From: Pseudomonadota bacterium
GTDB lineage: Bacteria; Pseudomonadota; Alphaproteobacteria; Rhizobiales; Xanthobacteraceae
Length of the DNA: 39,419 nt
Assembly: GCA_023386635.1 (NCBI GenBank)
Contig: JAEWJH010000002.1
Coordinates: 1-39,419 of the forward strand
Direction of reading: 5' to 3'
Positions within the stretch are counted from its first letter, which is position 1, and the number at the start of each line of letters is the position of its first letter. Shown in pieces: positions 23,216 to 31,902 of this stretch. The position numbers and the translations under genes were made by a program. The notes beneath the pieces are model-generated. The model saw nothing but the letters and a program-made list of their open reading frames with translations, was not told the DNA's origin and did not search any database.

Positions 23216-25918
23216 TTATGCGAACAGTGGCGCGGAACTCAGCACCGCAACAGGATCGTCACGCATGATCTCCGCATAAGTCAGCGTTTGCTTTCGCGGC
23301 AGCACTCGATCGCGCAGCGCATCATGCCACGGAACTTTTGTTCCACGCTGCATGGGTGCCTCTCGCGTCACATCTTGGTCATTTGAGAAACGGCGTCCGG
23401 TAATCACCAGCACCTGGTGGTCGCGGTACATACGTGTGAAGGCGATAATACCGTCAGGGGCGAGGGGAACCGGCAGATAAGTTCCGATCCGGAACGTGTT
23501 CGGAAACTTCTTGCGTAGCGCAAGCAACCGGCGAGTCACATGGAACTTGAAAAGTTCCGAGTTCCACGCGGCGGTGGAGCAATTATTGTCGAGCAACGCG
23601 CGCCGCTTGGCGAAATCAATTGGCCGGCGATTATCCGGATCGACCAGCGAAAAGTCCCAGAGTTCCGTGCCCTGATAGAAATCGGGAACTCCGGGAAGAG
23701 TGGCCTTCAAAACAAGCTGTGAGAGGCTCGCTGCCGCACCGAGGCGCGCGGCATCGGATGCGAATGTCGACATGGAGTCGATGAATCCGGCGTTGGCCGG
23801 CGACAGGATCCGATGGACGAATGCGTCGAGGTTCTGCTCGTAGTCCGCATCGGGGTTGGTCCAGCTCGTCTCCTGCTTGCCCTCGCGCGCCGCTTTCTGC
23901 GCATAGGCGGCGATGCGGTCGCGGTAGCGCTCGTCGGGAGCGGACGCGAGCGGCCAGGTGCCGAGCAGCGTCTGATACAACATGTATTCATGGACAGCGG
24001 ACGGCATCCGCCGGCCATCCCGGACCGTGACGGCATGAGCGTTGATGTCGCGCCAGCGCGCGACGGCTTCCGCCCACGCAGGAGCCAGTTCCGCGAGCAT
24101 CAGGATGCGCATGCGCGTATCCTCGCCGCGCTTGGTGTCGTGGGTAGCGGTCGCGGTGAGGCCGTGGGGCGTCGTCTTCTGGCGCCGCTGCATCAGTGTG
24201 TGAAAAGCGTCGACACCGAGCGGCTTCGCATCGGGCGCCCCGCCGACCTCGTTGAGCGCGATCAACCGCTGGTCGCGATAGAACGCCGTATCCTCCAGCG
24301 CCTTGGCCATCAGCGGACCGGTGAATTGCTGCAACTTGAAGGCGAAGGCGCGCACGCGCGGCGCGCTGTAACTCGCATCCTTGGCGAGATCGAGCGTGAT
24401 CGCACCGCGCAGGAATTCGAAAATATCCGGGTCGGGTCCGCGCCAGCGTCTCCGCGCGCGGCCGATGGTCTCTTCAATGGTGGCGCGGTCGTGCGGCGAG
24501 GGCCCGGTACCGGTGACATAGGTCCGGTAGACGGGAAACTCGCGCACATAAAGATCGAGCGCGGCGCGCAGCCGGTCCTGCGTATAGTCGCGCGTGCTGT
24601 AATGGCCGGCGGCGATCCGCGCCAGCGCATCGGTGAGCACGGTGAACTCGCTCGCCAGCATGGTGGTGAGGACGACGCCTTTTGCTTCGTCGACCACGTC
24701 GGGAAACGGGCGATCGTGCCCGCTGATCTCGCGCCACAGGGCGGTGAGGGGCGGCAGGCCGTCGCCGTTCAGCATCATGTGCATGATAGCGTTGAGCCAT
24801 TCATAGCCGGTCGTGCCAGCGACGCCGGGAAAGCGCGGCAGCGCTTCGTCGCCTTCGAGAATCTTCTCGACGATCACGTAGAGGTCGGGCTTGCCGAGTT
24901 GCCGCGCGAGCTGGCGCAACCGCCTCGTATATTGCATCGGATCGCGCAGGCCATCGATGTGATCGAGACGCAGCCCCTGCAGGCGATCTTCGGCGATCAG
25001 TCGGGCGATCAACGCATGGCTGGCGCGGAAAGTGGCAGGGTCTTCCATCCGCAAACCGGCGAGATCGTTGACGTCGAAGAACCGGCGGTAGTTGATGGCC
25101 GAGAACGCCACGCGCCAGAACGCGAGGCGGTAATGCTGCCGTTCCAGAAGGCGATGCAGCGCCGCCAGCCCATGCGGCGTGTCGGCGGCGTAGGCCGCGA
25201 GCCCCCGTGTGATGATGCCCTCACGGTCGGGAATAGCCGCCAGCCGCTCCTTGAAGGATGGCGCGTCGTACCGGTGCGGCGCATGCGGGCCGTTCTGGCT
25301 GTCCGCGAGCGCGCGCAGCGCGCGACCGGCTTGCGTGGCTTCAGCGCCGGCCGTGCTCACGACCTGACGGAGAATTTCCGAATAGCCGGGCGGACTCACC
25401 GGCAGCTTGTGATCGAAATACCAGACAGCGAAGCTGCCGGTTTCAGCGTCGTAGTTGAGCGTCAACTCGCCGTCGCGCAGCGCATCGCCATAGGGTTTGC
25501 CGAGGATCGGCAGCAGCACGCCCGGCTGGCGGCGATGCGGCAGAGCATCCCACGCGATATCGAATGAGCGCGCATGCGGGGACTTCGGCCCCCATTCGAG
25601 AACGTCGAGCCACCACGCATTGTCTGCGAGCCCGACTCCCATATGGTTTGGGACGAAATCGAGGATGAGCCCGAGCCCGGCCGCGCGCAGCGCATCGCTC
25701 ATCCGCAGAAAACCTGCTTCGCCTCCCAGTTCGGGATTGAACGCATTATGGTCGACGATGTCGTAGCCGTGCATGCTGCCGCTGCGCGCCTTGAGAAACG
25801 GCGAGGCGTAGACATGGGAGATGCCGAGGTCGCGCAGATACGGCACGATCGCGGCCGCATCGTCGAAAGTGAATCCTTTGTTCAGCTGCAGGCGATAGGT
25901 CGCGTTGGGGATAGCCAT
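23216..25918 (-). CDS. treY: Maltooligosyl trehalose synthase
   Basis: A 900-residue GH13 enzyme that converts the reducing-end alpha-1,4 bond of maltodextrins into an alpha,alpha-1,1 bond. The N-terminus PNATYRLQLNKGFTFDDA is typical of TreY. Catalytic residues: Asp319 in QGLRLDHIDGL (nucleophile) and Glu351 in YVIVEKILEGDE (acid/base); TATHDTKRGEDTRMR and VPDFYQGTELWDFSLVDPDNRRP mark the C-terminal part. Its ATG shares one base with the treZ stop codon (TAATG), so the two are translationally coupled and probably made in fixed ratio. Product is the substrate of TreZ. Confidence 0.95.
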   Translation of the reverse strand: MAIPNATYRLQLNKGFTFDDAAAIVPYLRDLGISHVYASPFLKARSGSMHGYDIVDHNAFNPELGGEAGFLRMSDALRAAGLGLILDFVPNHMGVGLADNAWWLDVLEWGPKSPHARSFDIAWDALPHRRQPGVLLPILGKPYGDALRDGELTLNYDAETGSFAVWYFDHKLPVSPPGYSEILRQVVSTAGAEATQAGRALRALADSQNGPHAPHRYDAPSFKERLAAIPDREGIITRGLAAYAADTPHGLAALHRLLERQHYRLAFWRVAFSAINYRRFFDVNDLAGLRMEDPATFRASHALIARLIAEDRLQGLRLDHIDGLRDPMQYTRRLRQLARQLGKPDLYVIVEKILEGDEALPRFPGVAGTTGYEWLNAIMHMMLNGDGLPPLTALWREISGHDRPFPDVVDEAKGVVLTTMLASEFTVLTDALARIAAGHYSTRDYTQDRLRAALDLYVREFPVYRTYVTGTGPSPHDRATIEETIGRARRRWRGPDPDIFEFLRGAITLDLAKDASYSAPRVRAFAFKLQQFTGPLMAKALEDTAFYRDQRLIALNEVGGAPDAKPLGVDAFHTLMQRRQKTTPHGLTATATHDTKRGEDTRMRILMLAELAPAWAEAVARWRDINAHAVTVRDGRRMPSAVHEYMLYQTLLGTWPLASAPDERYRDRIAAYAQKAAREGKQETSWTNPDADYEQNLDAFVHRILSPANAGFIDSMSTFASDAARLGAAASLSQLVLKATLPGVPDFYQGTELWDFSLVDPDNRRPIDFAKRRALLDNNCSTAAWNSELFKFHVTRRLLALRKKFPNTFRIGTYLPVPLAPDGIIAFTRMYRDHQVLVITGRRFSNDQDVTREAPMQRGTKVPWHDALRDRVLPRKQTLTYAEIMRDDPVAVLSSAPLFA

Positions 25919-27675
25919 TACGGCGCACTCTCAAGCGCGGCATGCACCGCCCACGGTTCCATGCTGGCGTCAGGCGCGCCGCCCCAGATCCATCGCGACG
26001 AAGCGGTCGACGGCGGCGTCGGTGCCGGATCGTGCGACAGATTGGCGAGGATGCGCAGCGACGGCACGCCGGCCCAGCGCGCATCCAGCACCGCATTGCG
26101 GATGATCGCGCGCGTTTCGCCTGCCGTCAGGCGGGGAATGGCGGGAACGATCTCCCGGTGGCGCACGGCGAGCAGGTCGCGCACCAGCGCGAGACTTTGC
26201 CGGTGCGCCGGCTTCGTCAGCATCGACCAGTCGAGCGTCGCGCTCTTGACGGTCTCGCGCGCCAGCGGATCGGGAACAGCTTTTGCCGAGGCATAGGCAT
26301 CGGCGAATTCGCGTCGACGACCGTCGCGCACCGCGTCGGCAAGATCACCGCTGAAATCGCAGAAGAACGGAAACGGCTCGGTCGCGCCCCATTCCTCGCC
26401 CATGAACAGCAGCGGCGGCGACGGCGCGAGCAGCAGTACCGACAGCGCACACACCAATTCCTCGGACGAAGCGAGCACCGACAGCCGCTCGCCGCGTGCG
26501 CGGTTGCCGATCTGGTCGTGGTTCTGCAGGAAGTTGACGAACGCGGTCGGCGGCAGCATTCGGCTCGGCTCGCCGCGGGCGGCACCGTTGCGATGGGCGG
26601 ACGGCTGTCCCTGATAGACGAATCCCTCGGCGAGCGCGCGGGCGATGGCGGAGGCCGGCTGTGCATAATCCCCATAATAGCCGCCGGTCTCGCCGGTCAG
26701 CAGAACATGCCAGGCATGATGGAAGTCGTCGTTCCATTGCGCGCGATAGGTGCCCGGCGCGCCGGCGGGATCGAGCAGCGCGGCGCGGTTGTCGTCGTTT
26801 TCGAGAACAAGATGAATTGCCCGGCTTTGCGCAGCGGCGAGCGCGGCGGCGGCCGCGCTCAGATCGCGCAGCAGCTCCGGCTCGCCGGGCATGACGATCG
26901 CATGCACCGCATCGAGGCGCAGGCCGTCGAAGCGGTAATGCCGCAGCCAGTGCAGCGCATTGTCGATCGCAAAGCCACGGACCTCGGGCACGCGATAGTC
27001 GATGGCGCTGCCCCACGGAGTCTGTGCGTCGGTGAAAAACGCTGGCGCATAGCGCCCGAGATAATTTCCGTCGGGGCCGAAGTGATTATAGACGACGTCG
27101 AGAAACACCATCAGCCCGCGCTGATGCGCGGCATCGATCAGCGCCTTGAGGTCGTCCGGGCGGCCATAGCGATGATCCGGCGCATAGGGCAGAACGCCGT
27201 CATAACCCCAGTTCCAGCGGCCGGGAAAATCGGCGAGCGGCATCAGCTCGATCGCGGTGATGCCGGTTTCGACCAGATGATCCAGCTTGTCGATGGCGGC
27301 GCGATAGGTGCCCTCCGGCGTAAAGGTGCCGATATGCAGTTCGAGGAAGACCGACGTCTCCCAAGGCCTGCCGGTCCATGCGTCAGCCGTCCAGCGATAG
27401 CCGTGCTCAATGACTTCGCTCGGCCCATGAACATCGTCGGGCTGAAAGTGCGACGCCGGGTCGGGAACATCGAGTTCGTCGTCGATGCGGAAACCATAGC
27501 GCGTTCCAGCGCCGGTGCCGGGCACGAACAGCTCATACCAGCCGTCCGCTTCGCGCGTCATCGGCGACGCCTTGCCGTCGCTGACGAGATCAACGCGCTC
27601 CGCAGCCGGCGCCCAGAGACGGAACGTCACGCCCTCAGCGCTGACAGTGGGGCCGAACCGAGCCGTATCCGTCAT
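25918..27675 (-). CDS. treZ: Malto-oligosyltrehalose trehalohydrolase
   Basis: A 585-residue GH13 enzyme that releases trehalose from maltooligosyl trehalose. An N-terminal carbohydrate-binding (CBM48-like) domain occupies about residues 8-95; the barrel follows with ELHIGTFTPEGTY, LMPLADFPGRWNWGYDGV, DVVYNHFGPDGNYL, nucleophile Asp255 in FDGLRLDAVHAI, acid/base Glu292 in HLVLENDDNRA, and FLQNHDQIGNR. WNWGYDG and the NHFGPDGNYL loop separate TreZ from GlgB. It starts in an ATGA overlap with glgX and ends in a TAATG overlap with treY. Confidence 0.95.
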   Translation of the reverse strand: MTDTARFGPTVSAEGVTFRLWAPAAERVDLVSDGKASPMTREADGWYELFVPGTGAGTRYGFRIDDELDVPDPASHFQPDDVHGPSEVIEHGYRWTADAWTGRPWETSVFLELHIGTFTPEGTYRAAIDKLDHLVETGITAIELMPLADFPGRWNWGYDGVLPYAPDHRYGRPDDLKALIDAAHQRGLMVFLDVVYNHFGPDGNYLGRYAPAFFTDAQTPWGSAIDYRVPEVRGFAIDNALHWLRHYRFDGLRLDAVHAIVMPGEPELLRDLSAAAAALAAAQSRAIHLVLENDDNRAALLDPAGAPGTYRAQWNDDFHHAWHVLLTGETGGYYGDYAQPASAIARALAEGFVYQGQPSAHRNGAARGEPSRMLPPTAFVNFLQNHDQIGNRARGERLSVLASSEELVCALSVLLLAPSPPLLFMGEEWGATEPFPFFCDFSGDLADAVRDGRRREFADAYASAKAVPDPLARETVKSATLDWSMLTKPAHRQSLALVRDLLAVRHREIVPAIPRLTAGETRAIIRNAVLDARWAGVPSLRILANLSHDPAPTPPSTASSRWIWGGAPDASMEPWAVHAALESAP

Positions 27676-29789
27676 GGCTCGCCCGCAAAAGCCATCACCG
27701 CGCCGGCCGGCGCGTCATAGGATGCCCCGCGCTCCAGCGTGAACGGCGCAAACGGATCGTCCTGCATGGTGCAGAGAACGCGCGACCAGCGCGCGACGTT
27801 CGGCCAGTCCGGAGCCGTCACGGCGACCGCATTGGCCGCGCCATTGAGAACAACCAGGAGCGGCTTTCCGCCGTCATCGACCGGCGCCAGCACATAGGCG
27901 AGGAAGCGCGCATCGGGAAAGCTCCAGTCGCCCTCGGACATCGGGGTGCCGGCCGGGGTGAGCCACATCACATCGTGTTGGCCGTCGTCGCGCTCGCCCT
28001 GCAGCCAGCGGATCGGCTTGAGCTGCGGAAAGGTCTGCCGCAACCGCGTGAGGGTGCCGACGAAATCGGTCATGTCCTCGGCGCTGCCGGCGCCACCCCA
28101 GTCGACCCAGCCGATCTCGCTATCCTGACAATAGGTGTTGTTGTTGCCGCCCTGGCCGTTACCGACCTCGTCGCCGGCCAGCATCAGCGGCACGCCTTGC
28201 GCCAGCATCAGGCAGGCGAACTGGTTACGGCGCAGCCGCCGGCGACAATCAAGGATCGCTGGATCGTCGGTCGCACCTTCAGCGCCGCAGTTTATGCTCA
28301 GATTGTCGTCGGAGCCGTCGCGGTTCTCTTCGCCGTTCGCCTCGTTGTGCTTCTGTTCGTAGCTGACGAGATCGGCGAGGGTGAAGCCATCGTGCACGGT
28401 GACATGATTGATGCTGGCGCGGGGCCCGCGGTTGTCGTGGTTGAACTGCGGGGCCGATGCGGTCATGGCGCTCGCCACGTCGCCGAGGATATCGCCGTCG
28501 CCGCGCCAGTAGCGGCGCAGCGCCGAGCGATATTTGTCGTTCCACTCCGACCAGCCGTTCGGAAAGCCGCCGACCTGATAGCCGCCCATGCCGAGGTCCC
28601 ATGGCTCGGCGATCATCTTGATACCCGCAAGCACGGGATCCTGCCGGATGGCGGCGAAGAACGGCGCGTTGCGGTCGAAGGCCGGCGTGCGGCCCAATTC
28701 GCTGGCGAGGTCGAAGCGGAAGCCGTCGACGTGGAAAGTCTCGACCCAGTGGCGAAGGGAATCGAGCACCATCTGAGTCACGCGCGGATGCGCGAGCTTC
28801 AGCGCGTTGCCGCAGCCGGTGAAATCGTCATAGAAACGCGGATTGTCCGGCAGCAGCCAGTAGTATGACGCATTGTCGATGCCGCGATAGCACAGCGTCG
28901 GTCCGAGATGATTGCCTTCTGCGGTATGGTTGTAGACCACATCGAGGAGCACCTCGATCCCCGCGTCGTGCAGCGCGGCGACGGTGCTGCGGAACTCGTG
29001 CGCCGCGCTCTCGCGCGCATAGCGCGGCTCCGGTGTGAAAAAGTTGAGGGTATTATAACCCCAATAATTATGCAGGTTGCGGTCGACAAGCTGCCGGTCG
29101 TCGAGAAACAGATGGATCGGCAACAGTTCGATCGCGGTGACGCCAAGTCGCCGCAGATGTTTGATGGTCGCGGGATCGGCGAGCCCGCGATACGTGCCAC
29201 GCAGCTCCTCCGGCACATCGTTGCGCGCGCGCGTCAGGCCTTTGACATGCGCTTCATAGATGATCGTGTCTTCCCATGGCACACGCGGACCGCCCGTGCG
29301 CTCCCAGGTGTGCGCCGGATCGACGACAACCGATTTGTACATATGCCGGGCATTGTCGCGACGGTCGAAGGCATAGTCTTCGCTCTTGTGGCCGACGCGA
29401 TAGGCGAGATGCGCGTCGGTCCAGGCGAAATGGCCACCGAGTTGCTTGCTGTAAGGATCGACCAGCAGCTTGTTGGGATTGAAGCGGTGCCCGGCATCGG
29501 GCTCGTAGGGGCCATGCACGCGATAGCCGTAGAGTTGCCCCGGTGTCACGTTTGGCAGATAGCCGTGCCAGATATCTTCGGTTCGCTCCGGCAGCGCGAT
29601 GCGTTTTGTTTCGCGCCGGCCTTCCTTGTCGAACAGGCAAAGCTCGACCTTCGTGGCGTTGGCGGAGAACAGCGCAAAGTTCGTGCCGCGTCCGTCCCAG
29701 GTCGCGCCAAGCGGATAGGGCGAGCCGGCTGCGAGGCGGCCGTTAGCGCTCAGGAACGAAATAGAGGGCAGCAAGCGGTGGGATGACAA
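27672..29789 (-). CDS. glgX: Glycogen debranching enzyme (isoamylase type, GlgX/TreX)
   Basis: About 705 residues; hydrolyses alpha-1,6 branches of glucan. Domain order: CBM48 (residues 20-110, GATWDGRGTNFALFSANA), then the GH13 barrel with the isoamylase DVVYNHTAEGN loop, nucleophile Asp360 in VDGFRFDLASELG, acid/base Glu395 in MIAEPWDLG, and HDGFTLADLVSY. In this context it plays the TreX role, making linear chains for TreY. Start: TTG at 29789 has GGAG eight bases upstream, and an exact EcfG-type promoter would place it about 22 bases after the transcription start. The in-frame ATG at 29810 lacks a Shine-Dalgarno and would be almost leaderless. Either start lies inside glgB. Confidence 0.93.
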   Translation of the reverse strand: MSSHRLLPSISFLSANGRLAAGSPYPLGATWDGRGTNFALFSANATKVELCLFDKEGRRETKRIALPERTEDIWHGYLPNVTPGQLYGYRVHGPYEPDAGHRFNPNKLLVDPYSKQLGGHFAWTDAHLAYRVGHKSEDYAFDRRDNARHMYKSVVVDPAHTWERTGGPRVPWEDTIIYEAHVKGLTRARNDVPEELRGTYRGLADPATIKHLRRLGVTAIELLPIHLFLDDRQLVDRNLHNYWGYNTLNFFTPEPRYARESAAHEFRSTVAALHDAGIEVLLDVVYNHTAEGNHLGPTLCYRGIDNASYYWLLPDNPRFYDDFTGCGNALKLAHPRVTQMVLDSLRHWVETFHVDGFRFDLASELGRTPAFDRNAPFFAAIRQDPVLAGIKMIAEPWDLGMGGYQVGGFPNGWSEWNDKYRSALRRYWRGDGDILGDVASAMTASAPQFNHDNRGPRASINHVTVHDGFTLADLVSYEQKHNEANGEENRDGSDDNLSINCGAEGATDDPAILDCRRRLRRNQFACLMLAQGVPLMLAGDEVGNGQGGNNNTYCQDSEIGWVDWGGAGSAEDMTDFVGTLTRLRQTFPQLKPIRWLQGERDDGQHDVMWLTPAGTPMSEGDWSFPDARFLAYVLAPVDDGGKPLLVVLNGAANAVAVTAPDWPNVARWSRVLCTMQDDPFAPFTLERGASYDAPAGAVMAFAGEP

Positions 29790-31902
29790 GGTTGAGCTCC
29801 GGAGTGCCACGCGTCACAACGGTCGAAACACGTCCTCCGTTCCCAACATTGCTGCCGCCATAAGTGGCCGCATCGGAATTGAGCACCTCGCGCCATATTC
29901 CTGCGAACGGCACGCGCACCCGATAGTCGTGCAGCACCTGCGGCGTGAAATTGAGAATGACTACGCAGCGATCGGCTGTGGTGTCGCCCTTGCGCATCCA
30001 CGCATAGACGCTGTGGGCGGCGTCGTCGGTGACAAGCCATTCGAATCCGTCCGGATCGCAATCCTTCGCGTGCAGCGCGGGCGTGTCGCGGTACAGCCGA
30101 TTGAGATCGCGGATGAGGCGCTGCACCCCGGCGTGGTCCGCCTGGTCGAGCAGATGCCACGGCAGGCTGGCATCGTGGTTCCACTCGCTGGACTGTCCGA
30201 ATTCGCTCCCCATGAACATCAGTTTCTTGCCCGGATGGGCGTACATGAAAGCGTAATAGGCGCGCAGGTTCGCGAACTTCTGCCAGCGGTCGCCCGGCAT
30301 GCGGCCGAGGATCGAGCCTTTGCCGTGCACAACCTCGTCATGCGACAGCGGCAGGATGAAATTTTCCGAGAACGCATAATGCAGTCCGAACAGGATATCG
30401 CCGTGGTGATGCCGGCGATGGATCGGATCACGGCTGATATAGTTCAGCGTGTCGTGCATCCAGCCCATATTCCATTTGTAGCCAAAGCCGAGGCCGCCAT
30501 GCTCGATCGGCCGCGACACTTGCGGCCATGCGGTCGATTCCTCGGCCGCCGTGGTCGCGTGCGGAAAATGACCGAACACCTCGCGATTCACGTCGCGCAG
30601 GAATGCGACGGCCTCGATGTTCTCGCGGCCGCCGAACTTGTTGGGGATCCAGCCGCCGGCCGGGCGGCTGTAGTCGAGATACAGCATCGACGCGACCGCA
30701 TCGACGCGCAGGCCGTCGACGCCGTAACGGTCGAGCCAGAAAAGCGCGTTGGCCAACAGGAAGTTCGACACTTCGACGCGACCGTAATTGTAGATCAGCG
30801 TGCCCCAATCGAGATGCCGCCCCTGCATCGGATTGGCGTGCTCGTAAACCGCCGTGCCGTCGAACCGGCCGAGGCCGTGCGGATCGTCAGGGAAATGGCC
30901 CGGGACCCAGTCGAGCAGGACGCCGATGCCGGCGTCGTGAAACGCTTCGACAAGCGCGACAAAATCCTCCGGCGTGCCGAAGCGGCTGGTCGGCGCATAA
31001 AGACCGGTCGGCTGATAACCCCACGAGCCGTCGAACGGATGTTCCGTCACCGGCAACAATTCAACATGGGTGAATCCCATATCGGCGACATAAGCGGGCA
31101 GTTGTTGGGCCATCTCGCGATAGGTGAGCCAGCGGTTGCCATCCGGGTGCCGGCGCCACGAGCCGAGATGCACCTCGTAGATCGACATCGGTGCATCGAG
31201 CGCATTGACGCCGTCGCGCGTCGGGCGCGGTCGCGGCTGATGATCGATGTCGATGACGATCGACGCCGTGGATGGCCGCATCTCGCCGGCGAAGGCGACG
31301 GGATCGGCCTTGAGCGGCAGCAGCGCCCCGTTGCGGGCGAGGATTTCGTATTTGTATTTGTCGCCGGCACGGCAGCCGGGAATGAACAGCTCCCAATAGC
31401 CGTTTCCGCGCACTCGCATCGGGTGACGGCGGCCGTCCCAGAAATTGAAATCGCCGACCACGCTGACGCGCTGGGCGTTCGGCGCCCAGACTACGAAGCC
31501 GACGCCGTTGACGCCGTCGTGCACCATCGGATGCGCGCCGAGCTTCTCGTAGAGTTTCAGGTGCCGGCCTTCGCCGAGCAGATGCAGGTCTAAATCCGAG
31601 AGAATTGGCTGGAATCGATAGGGGTCTTCCAGTTCGACCTGCCGGCCTTCATAATGCGCGCGCAGGCGATAATGCGGCCGGTCGGCGCCGCGCCCGGCGA
31701 ACAGACCCGCATCGTGCAGCCGCTCCAGCGGATAGGTCGCGCCATCGTCTGCGACCACTTCCACATGCTTGGCATGAGGCAGGAACGTCCGCACCACTGG
31801 CGTCTCGCCGTCGCGATGCCAGCCGAGATAGTCGAAGGGATCGGAGTGGCGCCCGTCGAGAATGGCGCGTGCGGCGGCAGAGAGGGTAGGGGTCGCGCTC
31901 AT
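29743..31902 (-). CDS. glgB: 1,4-alpha-glucan branching enzyme
   Basis: A 719-residue GH13 enzyme that forms alpha-1,6 branches. N-terminal N1 and CBM48 domains (residues 1-210, LGWHRDGETPVVRTFLPHA, GVNGVGFVVWAPNAQRVSVVGDFNFWD) precede the barrel. Catalytic residues: Asp401 in DGLRVDAVASMLYLDYSR, Glu454 in AAEESTAWPQV, and the Asp in LSHDEVVHGKGS at about residue 522; these spacings match E. coli GlgB (Asp405, Glu458, Asp526). The ATG at 31902 overlaps the treS stop (ATGA); the frame extends upstream to 32064 but that part is an out-of-frame shadow of treS. The 3' end overlaps glgX by about 47-68 bases. Confidence 0.96.
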   Translation of the reverse strand: MSATPTLSAAARAILDGRHSDPFDYLGWHRDGETPVVRTFLPHAKHVEVVADDGATYPLERLHDAGLFAGRGADRPHYRLRAHYEGRQVELEDPYRFQPILSDLDLHLLGEGRHLKLYEKLGAHPMVHDGVNGVGFVVWAPNAQRVSVVGDFNFWDGRRHPMRVRGNGYWELFIPGCRAGDKYKYEILARNGALLPLKADPVAFAGEMRPSTASIVIDIDHQPRPRPTRDGVNALDAPMSIYEVHLGSWRRHPDGNRWLTYREMAQQLPAYVADMGFTHVELLPVTEHPFDGSWGYQPTGLYAPTSRFGTPEDFVALVEAFHDAGIGVLLDWVPGHFPDDPHGLGRFDGTAVYEHANPMQGRHLDWGTLIYNYGRVEVSNFLLANALFWLDRYGVDGLRVDAVASMLYLDYSRPAGGWIPNKFGGRENIEAVAFLRDVNREVFGHFPHATTAAEESTAWPQVSRPIEHGGLGFGYKWNMGWMHDTLNYISRDPIHRRHHHGDILFGLHYAFSENFILPLSHDEVVHGKGSILGRMPGDRWQKFANLRAYYAFMYAHPGKKLMFMGSEFGQSSEWNHDASLPWHLLDQADHAGVQRLIRDLNRLYRDTPALHAKDCDPDGFEWLVTDDAAHSVYAWMRKGDTTADRCVVILNFTPQVLHDYRVRVPFAGIWREVLNSDAATYGGSNVGNGGRVSTVVTRGTPELNLVIPPLAALYFVPER
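29818..29843 (-). promoter_or_regulatory. EcfG-type promoter inside the 3' end of glgB, facing glgX
   Basis: On the minus strand GGAAC (29843-29839) and CGTT (29821-29818) are 17 bases apart, an exact consensus match. It lies in the last codons of glgB and its -10 is 28 bases before the TTG start of glgX, close to the spacing seen for otsA and glgE (31 bases). As it is inside coding sequence, chance is a serious alternative. Confidence 0.5.

Noticed and set aside
25952..25980. GTTCC near the treY start as a reverse-strand EcfG -35
   Set aside because: The expected -10 reads CGCG at 16 bases and is no better at 17.
29789..29810. Frameshift or disrupted junction between glgB and glgX because of the long overlap
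   Set aside because: Both proteins are full length with normal ends; the overlap is explained by start-site choice.
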